Source: Arthrobacter sp. zg-Y919
GTDB taxonomy: Bacteria > Actinomycetota > Actinomycetes > Actinomycetales > Micrococcaceae
Length of the DNA stretch: 64,000 nt
Direction of reading: 5' to 3'
Assembly: GCF_030142045.1 (NCBI RefSeq)
Contig: NZ_CP126242.1
Span: forward strand, 2,356,001-2,420,000
The notes beneath the pieces are model-generated. The model did no database searches. It saw only the letters and a list, made by a program, of their open reading frames with translations, and was not told the origin of the DNA. Position numbers and translations under genes: made by a program. The first letter of the stretch is position 1. Each line of letters opens with the position of its first letter. This document shows positions 20,113 to 32,643 of the stretch, piece after piece.

Positions 20113-22441
20113 TCGCCGTCCTCCCGAACAAGCAGCGCCACCGGATAGGTGCCCAACAGGTCTGCAGCCGCCAGCCGGCCGCTGCTCTTATGCGTGTTGC
20201 CGGTGATGATGTCCCGGTAGGTGCCGGGGGCCAGGACGACGGCGGTGTCCTGCCAGCCGCCGCGCCGTTCCAGTCCCAGCGGAAGGCGGGTCACCAGGGC
20301 CACCGCGCCGCCGCGGTCGAACCCAAAGAGGTGTTCCGCTGCGGATCCCTCCACCGCCACGGGAACGTACCCCGTGAACAGCTCGGGCCGGCCGCGCTTG
20401 AGCTGCAGCGCACGGGTGGTGACCAGCAGCTTCGCTGCCGCATCCTCATCCAGCGCGGGTACACCGGCGTCGGCGAACGACGCCGCAACCCCGCGCCGGC
20501 GGGCAAAGTCCACCTCGCGCCGGTTGTCCGGGTCCACCAGCGAGCGGTCCCAGAATTCCGTGCCCTGGTAGACATCCGGAACGCCCGGCATGGTCAGCTG
20601 CAGGAGCTTGGCGGAGAGCGAATTGCTGTATCCCGCCGTGCGGACCCGGTCGACCAGCGCGGTGATCACGGCGTTGACCTCGGGATTGTCGAACGCGGCA
20701 TCGATGGCTGCATGCATGCGCTTCTCGAATTCCGCATTGGGAGCCGTCCAGGTGGTGCTGCTGGAGGCTTCCCGTGCGGCCTTCTCGGCGTAGGCGTGGG
20801 CACGCTCCCGGCTCAGCGGCCAGGCTCCGACGAATGTCTGCCAGAGCAGGTTCGCCATCGGCCCGTCGCCCATCGGAACCAGGGAGTCCAGGCGCGTGAA
20901 CGCCTCGCTCCACTCGTCCGGAATTTCCGCGAACACGGAAATCCGGGCGCGGGTATCTTCGCTGCGCTTGGTGTCGTGCGTGGTCAGGGCAGTCATGGCC
21001 GCCGGCTGTTCCAGCTGCCGGCGGAGCAGGCGGGTGTGCATGTCGAACGGTGCCACCGAGAAATGTGCCGGGTCTGCGCCCACCTCGTTCAGCGACGTCA
21101 GGCGGGAGTACCGGTAAAACGCCGTGTCCTCCACACCCTTGGCCATCACCATGCCGGAAGTCTGCTGGAAGCGGACCGCCAGCTCCCCCAGGCGGTCGAG
21201 GGACACAGCATCCGCGGAACCGTCCGCCGGCAGCGGGTTCAGCAGCGGATGCAGGATGTCCAGGGCGGCAGCCAGATCGGGCCGGCGGACCTTCGCGGCA
21301 ATAACGGCCTCGGTGAGGTGGTCGGCGCCTTCGGGCAGGTAGCTGCGGTACACCGGGAAGCAGGCCAGCAGTTCAGCAATCGCGTCAGCTGCCGTCTCTG
21401 CGTCCAGCCCGGAGTCCGCGGGAAGCAGGCGCACCAGGCGCTGGACTTCCGAGTGCAGCAGGGCATCGGCAATAACCCGCTTGGTGCCGTGGATCATGTC
21501 CGCATACGGCTCCATGGGCACCAGCGCAGTCAGTGTTTCGTTGCCCGCAGGGTCGACGAACAGCCGGTCGATGTCGGCGAGCGCGTCGTAGCCCGTGGTG
21601 CCTTCGGTCTCCCAGTCCGCGGCGAGCTTCTCGCCCGGTTCCAGGATCTTTTCCACCAGGATGTACGCGCCGCCGGTGATCTCGCGCAGGCGGGCCAGGT
21701 AACCCTTCGGATCGGCCAGGCCGTCCGGGTGGTCAATGCGGAGTCCGTCCACGAGGCCTTCGTCGAACCAGCGCTTAACTTCGGCGTGGGCCTCGTCAAA
21801 GACCCAGGGTTCCTCCACGCGGATACCGGCGAGGGTGTTGACTCCGAAGAACCGGCGGTAGTTCAGCTCGTTGTCGGCGCGGCGCCAGTTGATCAGCTCG
21901 TAGGACTGGCGGGCATGCACGTCCTGCGCGCTGTCACCAACCGAAGCGGTGCCGGCAGCCACCGGGAAACGGTGGTCGTAGTAGTGCAGTTCGCCGTCGA
22001 CCAGCTTGAGCTGCTCGAGTTCGTTGCCGCCGTCGCCCAGGACGGGCAGCCGCAGCTTCCCGTCCGCGGCGTCCCAGTCGATGTCGAATGCCTCGGCATA
22101 CCGGGAGTTGCGCCCCTCGGCCAGCACGGACCACCACCACTTATTCCGGTGCGGCGTGGCGATGCCCATGTGGTTGGGCACAATGTCCACCAGCACGCCC
22201 AGTCCGGCCGCGTGGGCGGCGTCGGACAGGGCCTTCAAGCCCTCCGCGCCGCCCCGGGTCGGATCCACTGAGGAGGGGTCGGTCACGTCATAGCCGTGGT
22301 CCGAGCCCTCCTCGGCGGTGAGGATGGGTGAAAGGTACACCCAGTCCACGCCGAGGCCGGCCAGGTACGGCACCAGCTCCGCGGCGTCGAACAGGGTAAA
22401 GGACGGACGGATCTGCAGGCGGTACGTGGAGAGCGGTGTCC

Positions 22442-22445
<4 letters not shown>
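20109..22445 (-). CDS. treY: malto-oligosyltrehalose synthase
   Basis: TreY isomerises the reducing-end alpha-1,4 bond of a glucan into the alpha,alpha-1,1 bond of trehalose. The 778-residue protein starts [18 protein letters not shown], as its family does. The GH13 motifs are [23 protein letters not shown] (nucleophile Asp), YILVEKIL (acid Glu) and [13 protein letters not shown]. It overlaps treX upstream and treZ downstream by four bases each, so the three proteins should be made in step. Confidence 0.97.
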
Positions 22446-24622
<2,177 letters not shown>

Positions 24623-24671
24623 GTAGTGCTCCTGAACTAGTTCCCTGACAACACAAAATTGATATGTCTAC

Positions 24672-26231
24672 TTACTTTTTTACCTCAGACATGGATCTTA
24701 CTTGAATTCGGGTACTCCCCTGTCGGGTGAGTTCCGCAACAAGCGCCTGGATCCGCGGTCCGAGTTGTGACGGCTGAACGGGGCCATCGGCGGCTGCAAG
24801 TGCTCCTGCGCGGCCGTGCAGGTGGGCTGCGGCCGCCGCCAGGCGGGCATAGTGTCCCGGTCCCCGCGCGTCCTCCGGGGTGCGGTCGGTCGCCAGCAGC
24901 GCCCCGAGGATGCCCGAGAGGGTGTCTCCGCTCCCCGCCGTCGCGAGCCACGGTGTGGCGTCGGCCTGGCTGTACACCTCGCCGGTGGGTGCTGCCGCCA
25001 CTGTCGCCCAGCCCTTGAGCAGGACGGTGGCGCCGGTGCGGGCGGCCGCGAGGCGGGCGTAGCGGAGCGGATCGGCTTCGATCTGCGCACGTTCGGCGTC
25101 CTCGCCCAGGGAACCCAGCAGTGCTGACAGTTCCCCGGCGTGGGGAGTGAGCACGACGCCGGGGTGCAGCCCGGGGCGGACGGCACCGATCGCGTCGGCG
25201 TCGATGGCTGCGGGCAGCCCCGAGGCCATGGCATCCTCTGCCCGGCGGCGCTGGTCCGCGTCGTTGCCGGCGCCCGGACCGGCGAGCCAGGCCTGGACAT
25301 GGGTCTGTGGAACGCTGCCTGTTCCGCAGACTGCCTCCGGATGCGCCAGGTTGATCAGCCGGGCCACGGACTCCGGCCCCAGGTAGCGGACCATGCCGAC
25401 GCCGGTGGCCAGCGCCGCCCCGGCAGCCATCAGCGCGGCCCCGGGATAGGTGTCCGACCCTGCGGCAATGCCGAGGACTCCGCGGCTGTATTTATGGTCC
25501 TGCGCCGCGGGCAGGGGGATCAGTTCCGCCAGGTCCTCCGCCTGCAGCCGGTAGGCGTCCGGGCTGCCCAGATAGGGGCCGAGCCCAATATCGACGCAGT
25601 GGATTTCTCCGGCGGCGACGGCGCCCGGTCCGGCCAGCAGGCCGGTCTTGACGGCTCCGAAAGTGACGGTCAGGTCCGCCCGCAGGCAGGTTCCGCCGGT
25701 CCGGCCGGAATCGGCATCCACCCCGCTGGGCAGGTCGCAGGCGACGACCAGCGGCGACCGCCCCTGCAGCCGTGCCGTGTTCAATGCCTCGGCCAGGTCC
25801 CGCACCGGGCCGCGGAGTCCGCCGCTGCCGCCGGTGCCGAGCACGCCGTCGAGCACGGCGTCGGCCGCCAGGGCCCCGCCGGCAAGTGCTGCGGCATTGT
25901 CTTGAGTGAGGCTCACGGTTGTCCCGCCGGCCGTCTGGAAGGCGGCCAGCGCCTCGGGATGCGCGTGGGCGGAGGTCAGCACCGCCGTCGCCGCGGCTCC
26001 CCGCCCGAGGAGCCGGGCTGCGGCAAACAATGCGTCTCCCCCGTTGTTGCCGCTGCCGGCCAGCACAACAACCCGTGCACCGTAGATCCGGCCGCGGCGG
26101 GCTCCCAGCCGGGACGCCGTGGCGGCGTACAGCCCGTAGGCTGCACGCTGCATCAGCTCCCCGCCCTGCCCGGCGGCGAGCAGGGGGGCTTCGGCCCGGC
26201 GGACGGCCGTCCCGGTGTACGCACTGATCAT
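24672..26231 (-). CDS. nnr: bifunctional NAD(P)H-hydrate epimerase and ADP-dependent dehydratase
   Basis: This enzyme repairs damaged NAD(P)HX. The N-terminal YjeF epimerase domain holds VVVLAGSGNNGGDALFAA and ACDLPSGVDADSG. The C-terminal kinase-like dehydratase holds KYSRGVLGIAAGSDTYPGAALM, VLTPHAGELSALLG and the nucleotide motif TAGSGDTLSGILGALL. It is 519 residues from the ATG at 26231, chosen for its AGGA ribosome site and its place ten bases after acpS; an in-frame upstream ATG lies inside acpS. The last 14 codons are unusually AT-rich for the window. Confidence 0.94.
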   Translation of the reverse strand: MISAYTGTAVRRAEAPLLAAGQGGELMQRAAYGLYAATASRLGARRGRIYGARVVVLAGSGNNGGDALFAAARLLGRGAAATAVLTSAHAHPEALAAFQTAGGTTVSLTQDNAAALAGGALAADAVLDGVLGTGGSGGLRGPVRDLAEALNTARLQGRSPLVVACDLPSGVDADSGRTGGTCLRADLTVTFGAVKTGLLAGPGAVAAGEIHCVDIGLGPYLGSPDAYRLQAEDLAELIPLPAAQDHKYSRGVLGIAAGSDTYPGAALMAAGAALATGVGMVRYLGPESVARLINLAHPEAVCGTGSVPQTHVQAWLAGPGAGNDADQRRRAEDAMASGLPAAIDADAIGAVRPGLHPGVVLTPHAGELSALLGSLGEDAERAQIEADPLRYARLAAARTGATVLLKGWATVAAAPTGEVYSQADATPWLATAGSGDTLSGILGALLATDRTPEDARGPGHYARLAAAAAHLHGRAGALAAADGPVQPSQLGPRIQALVAELTRQGSTRIQVRSMSEVKK

Positions 26232-26241
26232 GCGCCCGGTC

Positions 26242-26592
26242 CTAGCCTTCGGCGATGACCATTGCCGTAGCCATGTCCCCGTCATGACTCAGTGACAGAT
26301 GCCAGGTCTGCACGCCCTTGCCCTCGGCGACGGCGGCGACAGTGCCGTCGATCTTCAGCTGCGGCGCTCCGGCGGAATCCAGCAGGACCTCGCAGTGCTG
26401 CCAGTTCATGCCGGCCGGGGCGCCGAGCGCCTTGGCTACTGCTTCCTTTGCCGCGAACCGCGCGGCCAGGGAGCGCAGGTTCAGCTCACGTTCCGCCGGG
26501 GCGAAGAGCCGCGCCCGGAGCCCGGGCGTGCGCTCCAGCTGACGGCCGAACCGCGGCACGTCCACTACGTCGACGCCGATTCCGATAATCAC
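26242..26592 (-). CDS. acpS: holo-[acyl-carrier-protein] synthase
   Basis: AcpS moves the phosphopantetheine arm from CoA to the carrier protein of fatty-acid synthesis. The 116 residues carry the metal-site Asp in [18 protein letters not shown] and the motif [13 protein letters not shown], both typical of AcpS. The C-terminal [18 protein letters not shown] is also conserved. It lies 12 bases after glmS and ten before nnr, a common actinobacterial arrangement. Confidence 0.96.
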   Translation of the reverse strand: MIIGIGVDVVDVPRFGRQLERTPGLRARLFAPAERELNLRSLAARFAAKEAVAKALGAPAGMNWQHCEVLLDSAGAPQLKIDGTVAAVAEGKGVQTWHLSLSHDGDMATAMVIAEG

Positions 26593-26604
26593 CGGTAATG
26601 CTCC

Positions 26605-28491
26605 TTATTCCACCGTGACGGACTTGGCCAGGTTGCGCGGCTGGTCGACGTCGAAGCCCTTGGCCGTCGCCAGCTCGCAGGCAAAGATCTGCAGCGGCAC
26701 GGTCGTGAGCAGCGGCGCCAGCAGCGGCGGGGTTTCCGGCACGTAGAAGATGTGTTCCGCGTAGGCCTTGACGGCGTCGTCGCCTTCTTCGGCGATCACG
26801 ATGGTCTTGGCGCCGCGGGCGCGGATCTCCTGGATGTTGGAGACCACCTTCGCGTGCAGGGAATCGCGGCCGCGCGGCGACGGAACCACCACGAAGACCG
26901 GCTGGCCTTCCTCGATCAGCGCGATCGGGCCGTGCTTGAGCTCGCCGGCGGCGAATCCTTCAGCATGGATGTAGGCCAGTTCCTTCAGCTTCAGTGCGCC
27001 TTCCATGGCTACCGGGAAGCCCACATGGCGGCCCAGGAACAGGACGGAGCGGGTGTTGGCCATCAACTGGGCCAGCTCCTTGATCTGCCCGGAGTTATCC
27101 AGCACCTGCTGGATCTTGTCCGGCACCTTTGCCAGGTCCGCGAGGATGTCCTTGATTTCGCCCTGGAACTTGTTGCCGCGGATCTGTGCCAGGTAGAGGC
27201 CCAGGAGGTAGGCGGCGGTGATCTGTGCCAGGAAGGCCTTGGTGGAGGCCACGGCGATCTCCGGTCCAGCGTGTGTGTACAGCACGGCATCCGATTCCCG
27301 CGGGATGGTGGAGCCGTTGGTGTTGCAGATGGCCAGGACCTTCGCGCCCTGCTCCTTGGCATAGCGGACGGCCATCAGGGTGTCCATGGTTTCCCCGGAC
27401 TGGGAGATGGCGACAATCAGTGTATTCGAGTCGACAATCGGATCCCGGTACCGGAACTCGTGGCTGAGCTCCACCTCGACCGGCAGCCGGCACCAGTGCT
27501 CGATGGCGTACTTGGCCACCTGGCCGGCATACGCGGAGGTGCCGCAGGCCAGCACCATGATCTTGTTGACGTTCCTCAGTTCCTCGGGGCTGACACGCAG
27601 CTCATCGAGGGTGAGGCGTCCGTCAATGTCCGACCGGCCCAGGAGGGTGTCCCCCACGGCCTGCGGCTGGTCGTTGATTTCCTTCTCCATGAAGGAGTCG
27701 TAGCCGCCCTTTTCGGCTGCGGCGGCGTCCCAGTTCACGTGGAACTCGGTGCCTTCGGCCGGTTCTCCGAAGAAGTCGGTGATCTGGACGGAGTCGGGAG
27801 TGATGGTCACTACCTGGTCCTGTCCCAGTTCGACGGCGCGGCGGGTGAAGTCGATGAAGCCGGACACGTCCGAGCCGAGGAAGTTCTCGCCCTCGCCCAG
27901 CCCGACGACGAGCGGGGAGTTACGCCGGGCGGCAACCACCGTGCCGGGGGAATCCGTGTGGACCGCCAGCAGGGTGAACGCACCCTCAAGCTGCTGGCAG
28001 GCGAGCTGCATGGACCGTGCAAGGTCCCCTGCGCCTTCGCCGCGGTAGATCGATGCCAGAAGAGCAGCGGCGACCTCGGTGTCGGTTTCGGAGACAAACA
28101 CGGCGCCGGCGGCCAGCAGTTCGGCCTTCAGCTCGGCGAAGTTCTCGATGATGCCGTTGTGAATCACAGCCAGACGGCCGTTGTCCGCGAGATGCGGGTG
28201 GGCGTTTTCGTCCGTGGGGCCGCCGTGGGTGGCCCAGCGGGTGTGTCCGATGCCGGTGGTGGCCGGAGTCAGCGGTGACGACTCCAGTTCAGCCACCAGG
28301 TTGGCCAGCTTGCCGGACTTCTTCCGGTACTCGATGCCGAGGGGAGTGAGAACGGCGACACCTGCGGAGTCGTAGCCGCGGTATTCCAGCCGCCGCAGGC
28401 CTTCCATCACTACGTCAAGGGCACCATGACCCAGCGCATTGATTCCTGCACCGGCGTCCGGACGGCCTGCATATCCAATAATTCCACACAT
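26605..28491 (-). CDS. glmS: glutamine-fructose-6-phosphate aminotransferase (isomerising)
   Basis: GlmS makes glucosamine 6-phosphate, the entry step to cell-wall amino sugars. The start at 28491 places the catalytic Cys directly after the initiator Met (MCGIIGYAG); an upstream frame from 28533 would bury it. The 628 residues include the glutaminase motifs [16 protein letters not shown] and HNGIIENF and two SIS domains ([20 protein letters not shown]). The end [13 protein letters not shown] is the usual one. It heads the glmS-acpS-nnr group and diverges from coaA. Confidence 0.97.
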   Translation of the reverse strand: MCGIIGYAGRPDAGAGINALGHGALDVVMEGLRRLEYRGYDSAGVAVLTPLGIEYRKKSGKLANLVAELESSPLTPATTGIGHTRWATHGGPTDENAHPHLADNGRLAVIHNGIIENFAELKAELLAAGAVFVSETDTEVAAALLASIYRGEGAGDLARSMQLACQQLEGAFTLLAVHTDSPGTVVAARRNSPLVVGLGEGENFLGSDVSGFIDFTRRAVELGQDQVVTITPDSVQITDFFGEPAEGTEFHVNWDAAAAEKGGYDSFMEKEINDQPQAVGDTLLGRSDIDGRLTLDELRVSPEELRNVNKIMVLACGTSAYAGQVAKYAIEHWCRLPVEVELSHEFRYRDPIVDSNTLIVAISQSGETMDTLMAVRYAKEQGAKVLAICNTNGSTIPRESDAVLYTHAGPEIAVASTKAFLAQITAAYLLGLYLAQIRGNKFQGEIKDILADLAKVPDKIQQVLDNSGQIKELAQLMANTRSVLFLGRHVGFPVAMEGALKLKELAYIHAEGFAAGELKHGPIALIEEGQPVFVVVPSPRGRDSLHAKVVSNIQEIRARGAKTIVIAEEGDDAVKAYAEHIFYVPETPPLLAPLLTTVPLQIFACELATAKGFDVDQPRNLAKSVTVE

Positions 28492-28615
28492 AGCACTAAG
28501 CGTACCGGCCCGCGCACCGGTTGCCGAAAGCACGGGGGCGGGCGGGAATGGCGCGGCGTGTATGGGCCGGTCCGGCCGTTTGGGTTTGCCTGCTGTTCAG
28601 GGCAGAATTCCTTAC

Positions 28616-29596
28616 GTGACCGAACGCCATGTAAAGGCCTCCGCGGCAACCCCGCCCGAGAGCAGTTTCACCCCCTTCGTCGAACTGGACCGGAAAACCT
28701 GGTCGCGTCTGTCACACGAGATCCGTTCTCCCCTGAACCAGGAGGACATCCTGCGGCTGCGTGGCCTCGGCGACCAGCTGAACCTCGAGGAAATCCGGGA
28801 GGTCTACCTTCCACTCTCGCGGCTGCTTAACCTTTATGTGGCTGCGGCCGGCCGGCTGCACAGCGCCACCACCACGTTCCTCGGTGAGAAGACCACCCGC
28901 ACGCCGTTCGTCATCGGGGTGGCCGGTTCCGTGGCGGTAGGCAAGTCCACCACTGCCCGCGTCCTGCGCGAGATGCTGCGCCGGTGGCCGGAAACGCCAA
29001 ACGTGGAACTGATCACGACGGACGGTTTCCTGTACCCCAACGCCGAACTGGAACGCCGCGGCCTGATGCAGCGCAAGGGCTTTCCGGAATCCTATGACCG
29101 GCGCCGGTTGCTGCGCTTTGTGAGCGAGGTCAAGAGCGGGGCCGAGGAAGTGCGGGCACCGAAGTATTCACATCTGACGTACGACATCGTGCCGGGTGAA
29201 GAGGTGGTGGTACGCCGTCCCGACGTTCTCATCGTTGAGGGCCTGAACGTCCTGGCCCCGGCGCGGATTCGTGCGGACGGGCGCACCGGACTCGCACTGA
29301 GCGATTTCTTTGACTTCTCCATTTACGTGGATGCCCGGACCTCCTACATCGAGGAATGGTATGTCCAGCGTTTCCAGTCGCTGCGCACCGGGGCCTTCGC
29401 CGATCCGGCGTCGTACTTCCACCGCTACGCAGACCTCACGGACGAAGAAGCACGGGCCACCGCCCTGGACATCTGGAAGCGGATCAACGAGCCGAACCTC
29501 ACCACCAATGTCCTGCCCACGAGGGGCCGCGCCCAGTTGGTGCTCACCAAGGACGCGGACCACTCCGTGCGGCGGATGCTGCTGCGGAAGACCTGA
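28616..29596 (+). CDS. coaA: type I pantothenate kinase
   Basis: CoaA phosphorylates pantothenate, the controlled first step of CoA synthesis. From the GTG at 28616 the protein has 326 residues, close to the family length. An in-frame ATG at 28439 overlaps glmS and is rejected. Walker A is [17 protein letters not shown], followed by [11 protein letters not shown] and [22 protein letters not shown] sequence near the N-terminus ([14 protein letters not shown]) is also characteristic. The ribosome site is weak. Confidence 0.95.
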   Translation: MTERHVKASAATPPESSFTPFVELDRKTWSRLSHEIRSPLNQEDILRLRGLGDQLNLEEIREVYLPLSRLLNLYVAAAGRLHSATTTFLGEKTTRTPFVIGVAGSVAVGKSTTARVLREMLRRWPETPNVELITTDGFLYPNAELERRGLMQRKGFPESYDRRRLLRFVSEVKSGAEEVRAPKYSHLTYDIVPGEEVVVRRPDVLIVEGLNVLAPARIRADGRTGLALSDFFDFSIYVDARTSYIEEWYVQRFQSLRTGAFADPASYFHRYADLTDEEARATALDIWKRINEPNLTTNVLPTRGRAQLVLTKDADHSVRRMLLRKT

Positions 29597-29620
29597 CCGA
29601 AGCGCCGGCCAGGTCCTCCG

Positions 29621-30991
29621 CTAGACTGCTGCGCCGGCGTCGGCGCTGAGCGCCAGGTTAAGCTCGACCGTTTCCGCGAGGCGGCGGGCCGTTTCAGCGG
29701 CGGTCTCCATGTCCGCTGCCTCCACCATGACCCGGACTACCGGTTCGGTTCCCGAGGGGCGCAGCAGTACCCGGCCGGTTTCGCCCAGGGCCTGTCCTGC
29801 CAGCTCGACCGCACGCTGGACCGTCTCATTCGAGTGGACGGCGGACCGGTCCACCCCCTTGACGTTAATGAGCACCTGCGGAAGCTTCTGCATCACGCCG
29901 GCGAGCTCTTTGAGGCTCTTTCCGGTCCGTGCCACCTGTGCGGCAAGCTGCAGGCCCGTGAGGACTCCGTCTCCGGTGGTTGCGTACTCGGAGAAGATCA
30001 CGTGCCCGGACTGCTCCCCGCCGAGGCTGTAGCCGCCGCCGCGCATCCCTTCGAGCACGTAGCGGTCCCCCACACCGGTTTCGATCACCTGGATGCCTGC
30101 GTCGCGGAGGGCGAGCTTCAGGCCGAGGTTGCTCATGACAGTTGCCACCAGGGCATCGTCCTTCAGCTTGCCGGCTTCCTTCATGGCCACGGCCATGATC
30201 GCCATGATCTGGTCGCCGTCGACGACCGTGCCCTCATGGTCCACGGCCAGGCAGCGGTCCGCGTCGCCGTCGTGCGCAATGCCGAGATCGGCGCCGTGTG
30301 CCACGACTGCCGCCTGCAGCTGCTCCAGGTGTGTGGATCCGTAGCCGTCATTGATGTTGATGCCGTCCGGCTCCGCGCCGATGACCACCACCTCTGCGCC
30401 TGCGTCGGCAAAGACCTGGGGCGAGCAGCCGCTGGCCGCGCCGTGGGCGCAGTCCAGTACGACCTTGAGGCCCTCGATCCGGTTCGGGAGGGTCTGCAGC
30501 AGGTGGACCACGTAGCGGTCCTCGGCGTCGGCGAAGCGGTGGATCCGCCCAACGTCGCTTCCGGTCGGGCGCATGCTGGGAAGCGCCATTTCTGCTTCGA
30601 TGGCGTCCTCGACGGCGTCATCCAGCTTCTGGCCACCGCGGGCCAGGAACTTGATGCCGTTGTCGGGGGCCGCGTTGTGGGATGCGGAGATAACGACGCC
30701 GAAATCGGCACCAAGGTCGGCGACCAGGAATGCTGCGGCCGGGGTCGGGAGGACACCGGCGTCGAATACGTCCACACCGGAGCTCGCAAGGCCGGCTTCC
30801 ATGGCAGCGGAAATGAAATCACCGCTGATCCGGGGGTCACGCGCCACAACGGCCACCGGACGGCGGCCCTGTTCTACGCGGCGGTGGCCCAGCACTACCG
30901 CAGCGGCTTGGGCGAGCCCGAGGGCTACTTCGGCGGTGATCAGTCCGTTGGCCAGCCCACGGACGCCGTCCGTTCCAAACAATCTAGTCAT
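29621..30991 (-). CDS. glmM: phosphoglucosamine mutase
   Basis: GlmM converts glucosamine 6-phosphate to glucosamine 1-phosphate, the step after GlmS. The 456 residues show the start [13 protein letters not shown], the phosphoserine loop [15 protein letters not shown], the metal loop [11 protein letters not shown] and the C-terminal phosphate-binding [14 protein letters not shown]. It is the last gene on the minus strand before the convergent coaA, and is separated from the rplM-rpsI operon by a terminator and repeats. Confidence 0.97.
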   Translation of the reverse strand: MTRLFGTDGVRGLANGLITAEVALGLAQAAAVVLGHRRVEQGRRPVAVVARDPRISGDFISAAMEAGLASSGVDVFDAGVLPTPAAAFLVADLGADFGVVISASHNAAPDNGIKFLARGGQKLDDAVEDAIEAEMALPSMRPTGSDVGRIHRFADAEDRYVVHLLQTLPNRIEGLKVVLDCAHGAASGCSPQVFADAGAEVVVIGAEPDGININDGYGSTHLEQLQAAVVAHGADLGIAHDGDADRCLAVDHEGTVVDGDQIMAIMAVAMKEAGKLKDDALVATVMSNLGLKLALRDAGIQVIETGVGDRYVLEGMRGGGYSLGGEQSGHVIFSEYATTGDGVLTGLQLAAQVARTGKSLKELAGVMQKLPQVLINVKGVDRSAVHSNETVQRAVELAGQALGETGRVLLRPSGTEPVVRVMVEAADMETAAETARRLAETVELNLALSADAGAAV

Positions 30992-31167
30992 TACGTATCC
31001 TCAAGCAGGTTGTAGCCACAGCGGAAACCGCCCACGGGCAACTTACTGGCCCATTCTGCCACCGCCGGGCCCCTGCGGCCGAAACGGCAAACAGCAAAGT
31101 ACGCGGTTGGCGGGTAAATTCCGCCGCGGGTGTGGTGAACCCAACGTGGCAGCAGCACTTAAACGCC

Positions 31168-31197
31168 AAAAGGCAGCCGCCGTAGCGACTGCCTTTT
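31168..31197 (-). terminator. intrinsic terminator of rplM-rpsI
   Basis: AAAAGGCAGTCGC and GCGGCTGCCTTTT (minus strand) form a 13-bp stem with one mismatch and a 4-base loop, ending in a run of four Ts. It is about 160 bases beyond the rpsI stop, after the palindromic repeats. The stretch 30992-31167 up to glmM shows no gene and should hold the glmM promoter. Confidence 0.85.
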
Positions 31198-31219
31198 GAT
31201 CAAACCCCGGCACTGAACC

Positions 31220-31290
31220 AGCTCTTGTGCATCCAAGCGCTGAATTGGCGCTTGTGGAGCCAAGCCCCGATCGGCGCTTGTGGAGCCAAG
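31220..31290. repeat. direct repeats of a small palindromic unit
   Basis: The 18-base unit GGCGCTTGTGGAGCCAAG occurs exactly at 31247-31264 and 31273-31290, with a degraded copy at about 31220-31237. The spacing is 26-27 bases. Each unit can fold, because GGCGCTTG pairs with CAAGC(G/C)CC. The copies lie between rpsI and its terminator. Confidence 0.8.
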
Positions 31291-31367
31291 CGCCAATTCA
31301 GCGCGAGGGACCCTTCGTGCAGTCGCTCCAGCGACTGCACGAAGGGAAGCGCTGAATTAGCGCTTGG
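31286..31367. repeat. 82-base nested palindrome overlapping the 3' end of rpsI
   Basis: The central arms at 31311-31327 and 31330-31346 are perfect 17-base complements with two bases between them. The outer arms at 31286-31304 and 31349-31367 match at 18 of 19 positions. The right outer arm contains the last codons and stop of rpsI. Such a structure would form a cruciform in DNA or a very strong hairpin in the mRNA. Confidence 0.9.
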
Positions 31368-31854
31368 AGTACTGCGGTGCCTTACGGGCCTTCTTGAGAC
31401 CGGCCTTCTTACGCTCGATGACGCGGGCGTCACGAGTCAGGAAGCCTGCCTTCTTCAGGGCGGGGCGGTTGTTCTCGCGGTCGATCTCGTTCAGCGAGCG
31501 GGCAACGCCCAGACGCAGCGCGCCGGCCTGGCCGGAGGGGCCGCCGCCGTGGATGCGTGCGATGACGTCGTAGGCGCCTTCGAGGTCAAGAAGCTTGAAC
31601 GGCTCGTTGACTTCCTGCTGGTGCAGCTTGTTCGGGAAGTAATCCTCGAGCTCGCGGTCGTTGACGATCCACTTGCCGGTACCCGGGACAAGGCGCACGC
31701 GGGCAATAGCCTGCTTGCGGCGGCCCACGGCGGAACCGGGGACGGTCAGGGCGGGGCGTTCCTTGACGTCGGCCTGAACCGAGTCAGAGGATTCCGAGGT
31801 GTAGCTCGAAAGCTCCTCGGTGTTTTCATTCAGCTCTTCAGTGTTCTGAGCCAC
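31357..31854 (-). CDS. rpsI: 30S ribosomal protein S9 with acidic N-terminal extension
   Basis: S9 sits in the small-subunit head and its C-terminal Ser-Lys-Arg reaches the P-site tRNA; the protein ends YSKR as expected. The body begins near residue 40 ([17 protein letters not shown]) and contains [17 protein letters not shown]. The first 38 residues are an extra acidic, Ser/Glu/Asn-rich segment. The gene follows rplM by 39 bases in the usual L13-S9 pair. Confidence 0.97.
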   Translation of the reverse strand: MAQNTEELNENTEELSSYTSESSDSVQADVKERPALTVPGSAVGRRKQAIARVRLVPGTGKWIVNDRELEDYFPNKLHQQEVNEPFKLLDLEGAYDVIARIHGGGPSGQAGALRLGVARSLNEIDRENNRPALKKAGFLTRDARVIERKKAGLKKARKAPQYSKR

Positions 31855-31893
31855 GATTCTCCTTGAATTAATTTCTTAGTTGGCGGGCCAGAA

Positions 31894-32337
31894 CTACTGG
31901 GCGACCTGGTTGATTTCGTAGGTCTTGGGCTGCTGAGCGGCATGCGGGTGCTCGGCACCGCGGTAGACCTTCAGCTTGCTGATCTGGTCAGCAGCCAGGG
32001 AGTTCTTGGGCAGCATGCCTCGGATGGCCTTCTCAACTGCACGTACCGGGTTCTGCTCCAGCAGTTCGGCGTAGTTGACGGAGGACAGACCGCCCGGGTA
32101 ACCCGAGTGGCGGTAGGCACGCTTCTGTTCGAGCTTGGCGCCGGTGAGGGCAACCTTCTCGGCGTTGATGATGATGACGAAATCGCCCATGTCCATGTGG
32201 GGAGCAAAGGTCGGCTTGTGCTTTCCGCGCAGCAGTGTTGCGGTCTGGCTGGCAAGACGGCCTAGGACAACGTCGGTGGCGTCAATGACGTGCCACTGGC
32301 GGTTGATGTCGCCGGGCTTCGGGGTGTACGTACGCAC
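31894..32337 (-). CDS. rplM: 50S ribosomal protein L13
   Basis: L13 is an early assembly protein of the large subunit that binds 23S rRNA. The 147 residues include [35 protein letters not shown] and [26 protein letters not shown] sequence typical of the family. It is first of the rplM-rpsI unit and has its own promoter about 215 bases upstream. Confidence 0.98.
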   Translation of the reverse strand: MRTYTPKPGDINRQWHVIDATDVVLGRLASQTATLLRGKHKPTFAPHMDMGDFVIIINAEKVALTGAKLEQKRAYRHSGYPGGLSSVNYAELLEQNPVRAVEKAIRGMLPKNSLAADQISKLKVYRGAEHPHAAQQPKTYEINQVAQ

Positions 32338-32552
32338 GGTGTTTGCCTTCGTTTCTTCTTCTTAGGTGGCGCGCCGCCCATGGATGCCATGGACAGTGCA
32401 GCTTCTCTATGCGTTACCGGATGGTCAGGTGAGGACTGAATTAACCAGTGGTCCTGATATCTCGGCTATTTCCCCGGGGCCAGGTGGCTCTGCAACTGAG
32501 CCGCTCCCGTGGGCATAGGCCTATCGAGGTAGGACACGCACAACGACTATAA

Positions 32553-32581
32553 ACAATAGCCTGCTTACGTAGTCTGGTCAA
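32553..32581 (-). promoter_or_regulatory. rplM-rpsI promoter
   Basis: On the minus strand TTGACC (32576-32581) and TATTGT (32553-32558) are 17 bases apart in the 306-base gap between truA and rplM. The -35 is the same hexamer as at the groES promoter. It implies a leader of roughly 200 bases. Nothing else in the gap 32338-32643 looks like a gene. Confidence 0.75.
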
Positions 32582-32643
32582 AAGCTGCCGGGCGCCGGGA
32601 TATGGGATTTGCCCCCATTTTACGACCCAGACGCCGGGATGCG

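Noticed and set aside
20064..22271. 735-codon plus-strand open frame
   Set aside because: It is antisense to treY with no recognisable domain and no ribosome site, so it is a compositional shadow.
31286..31367. CRISPR-like array near rpsI
   Set aside because: Repeats are palindromic and nearly contiguous, spacers are not unique sequences of equal length, and no cas gene is present.
31200..31433. 77-codon minus-strand frame with internal peptide repeats after rpsI
   Set aside because: Its repeats come from the DNA palindromes and it overlaps rpsI in another frame; there is no ribosome site.
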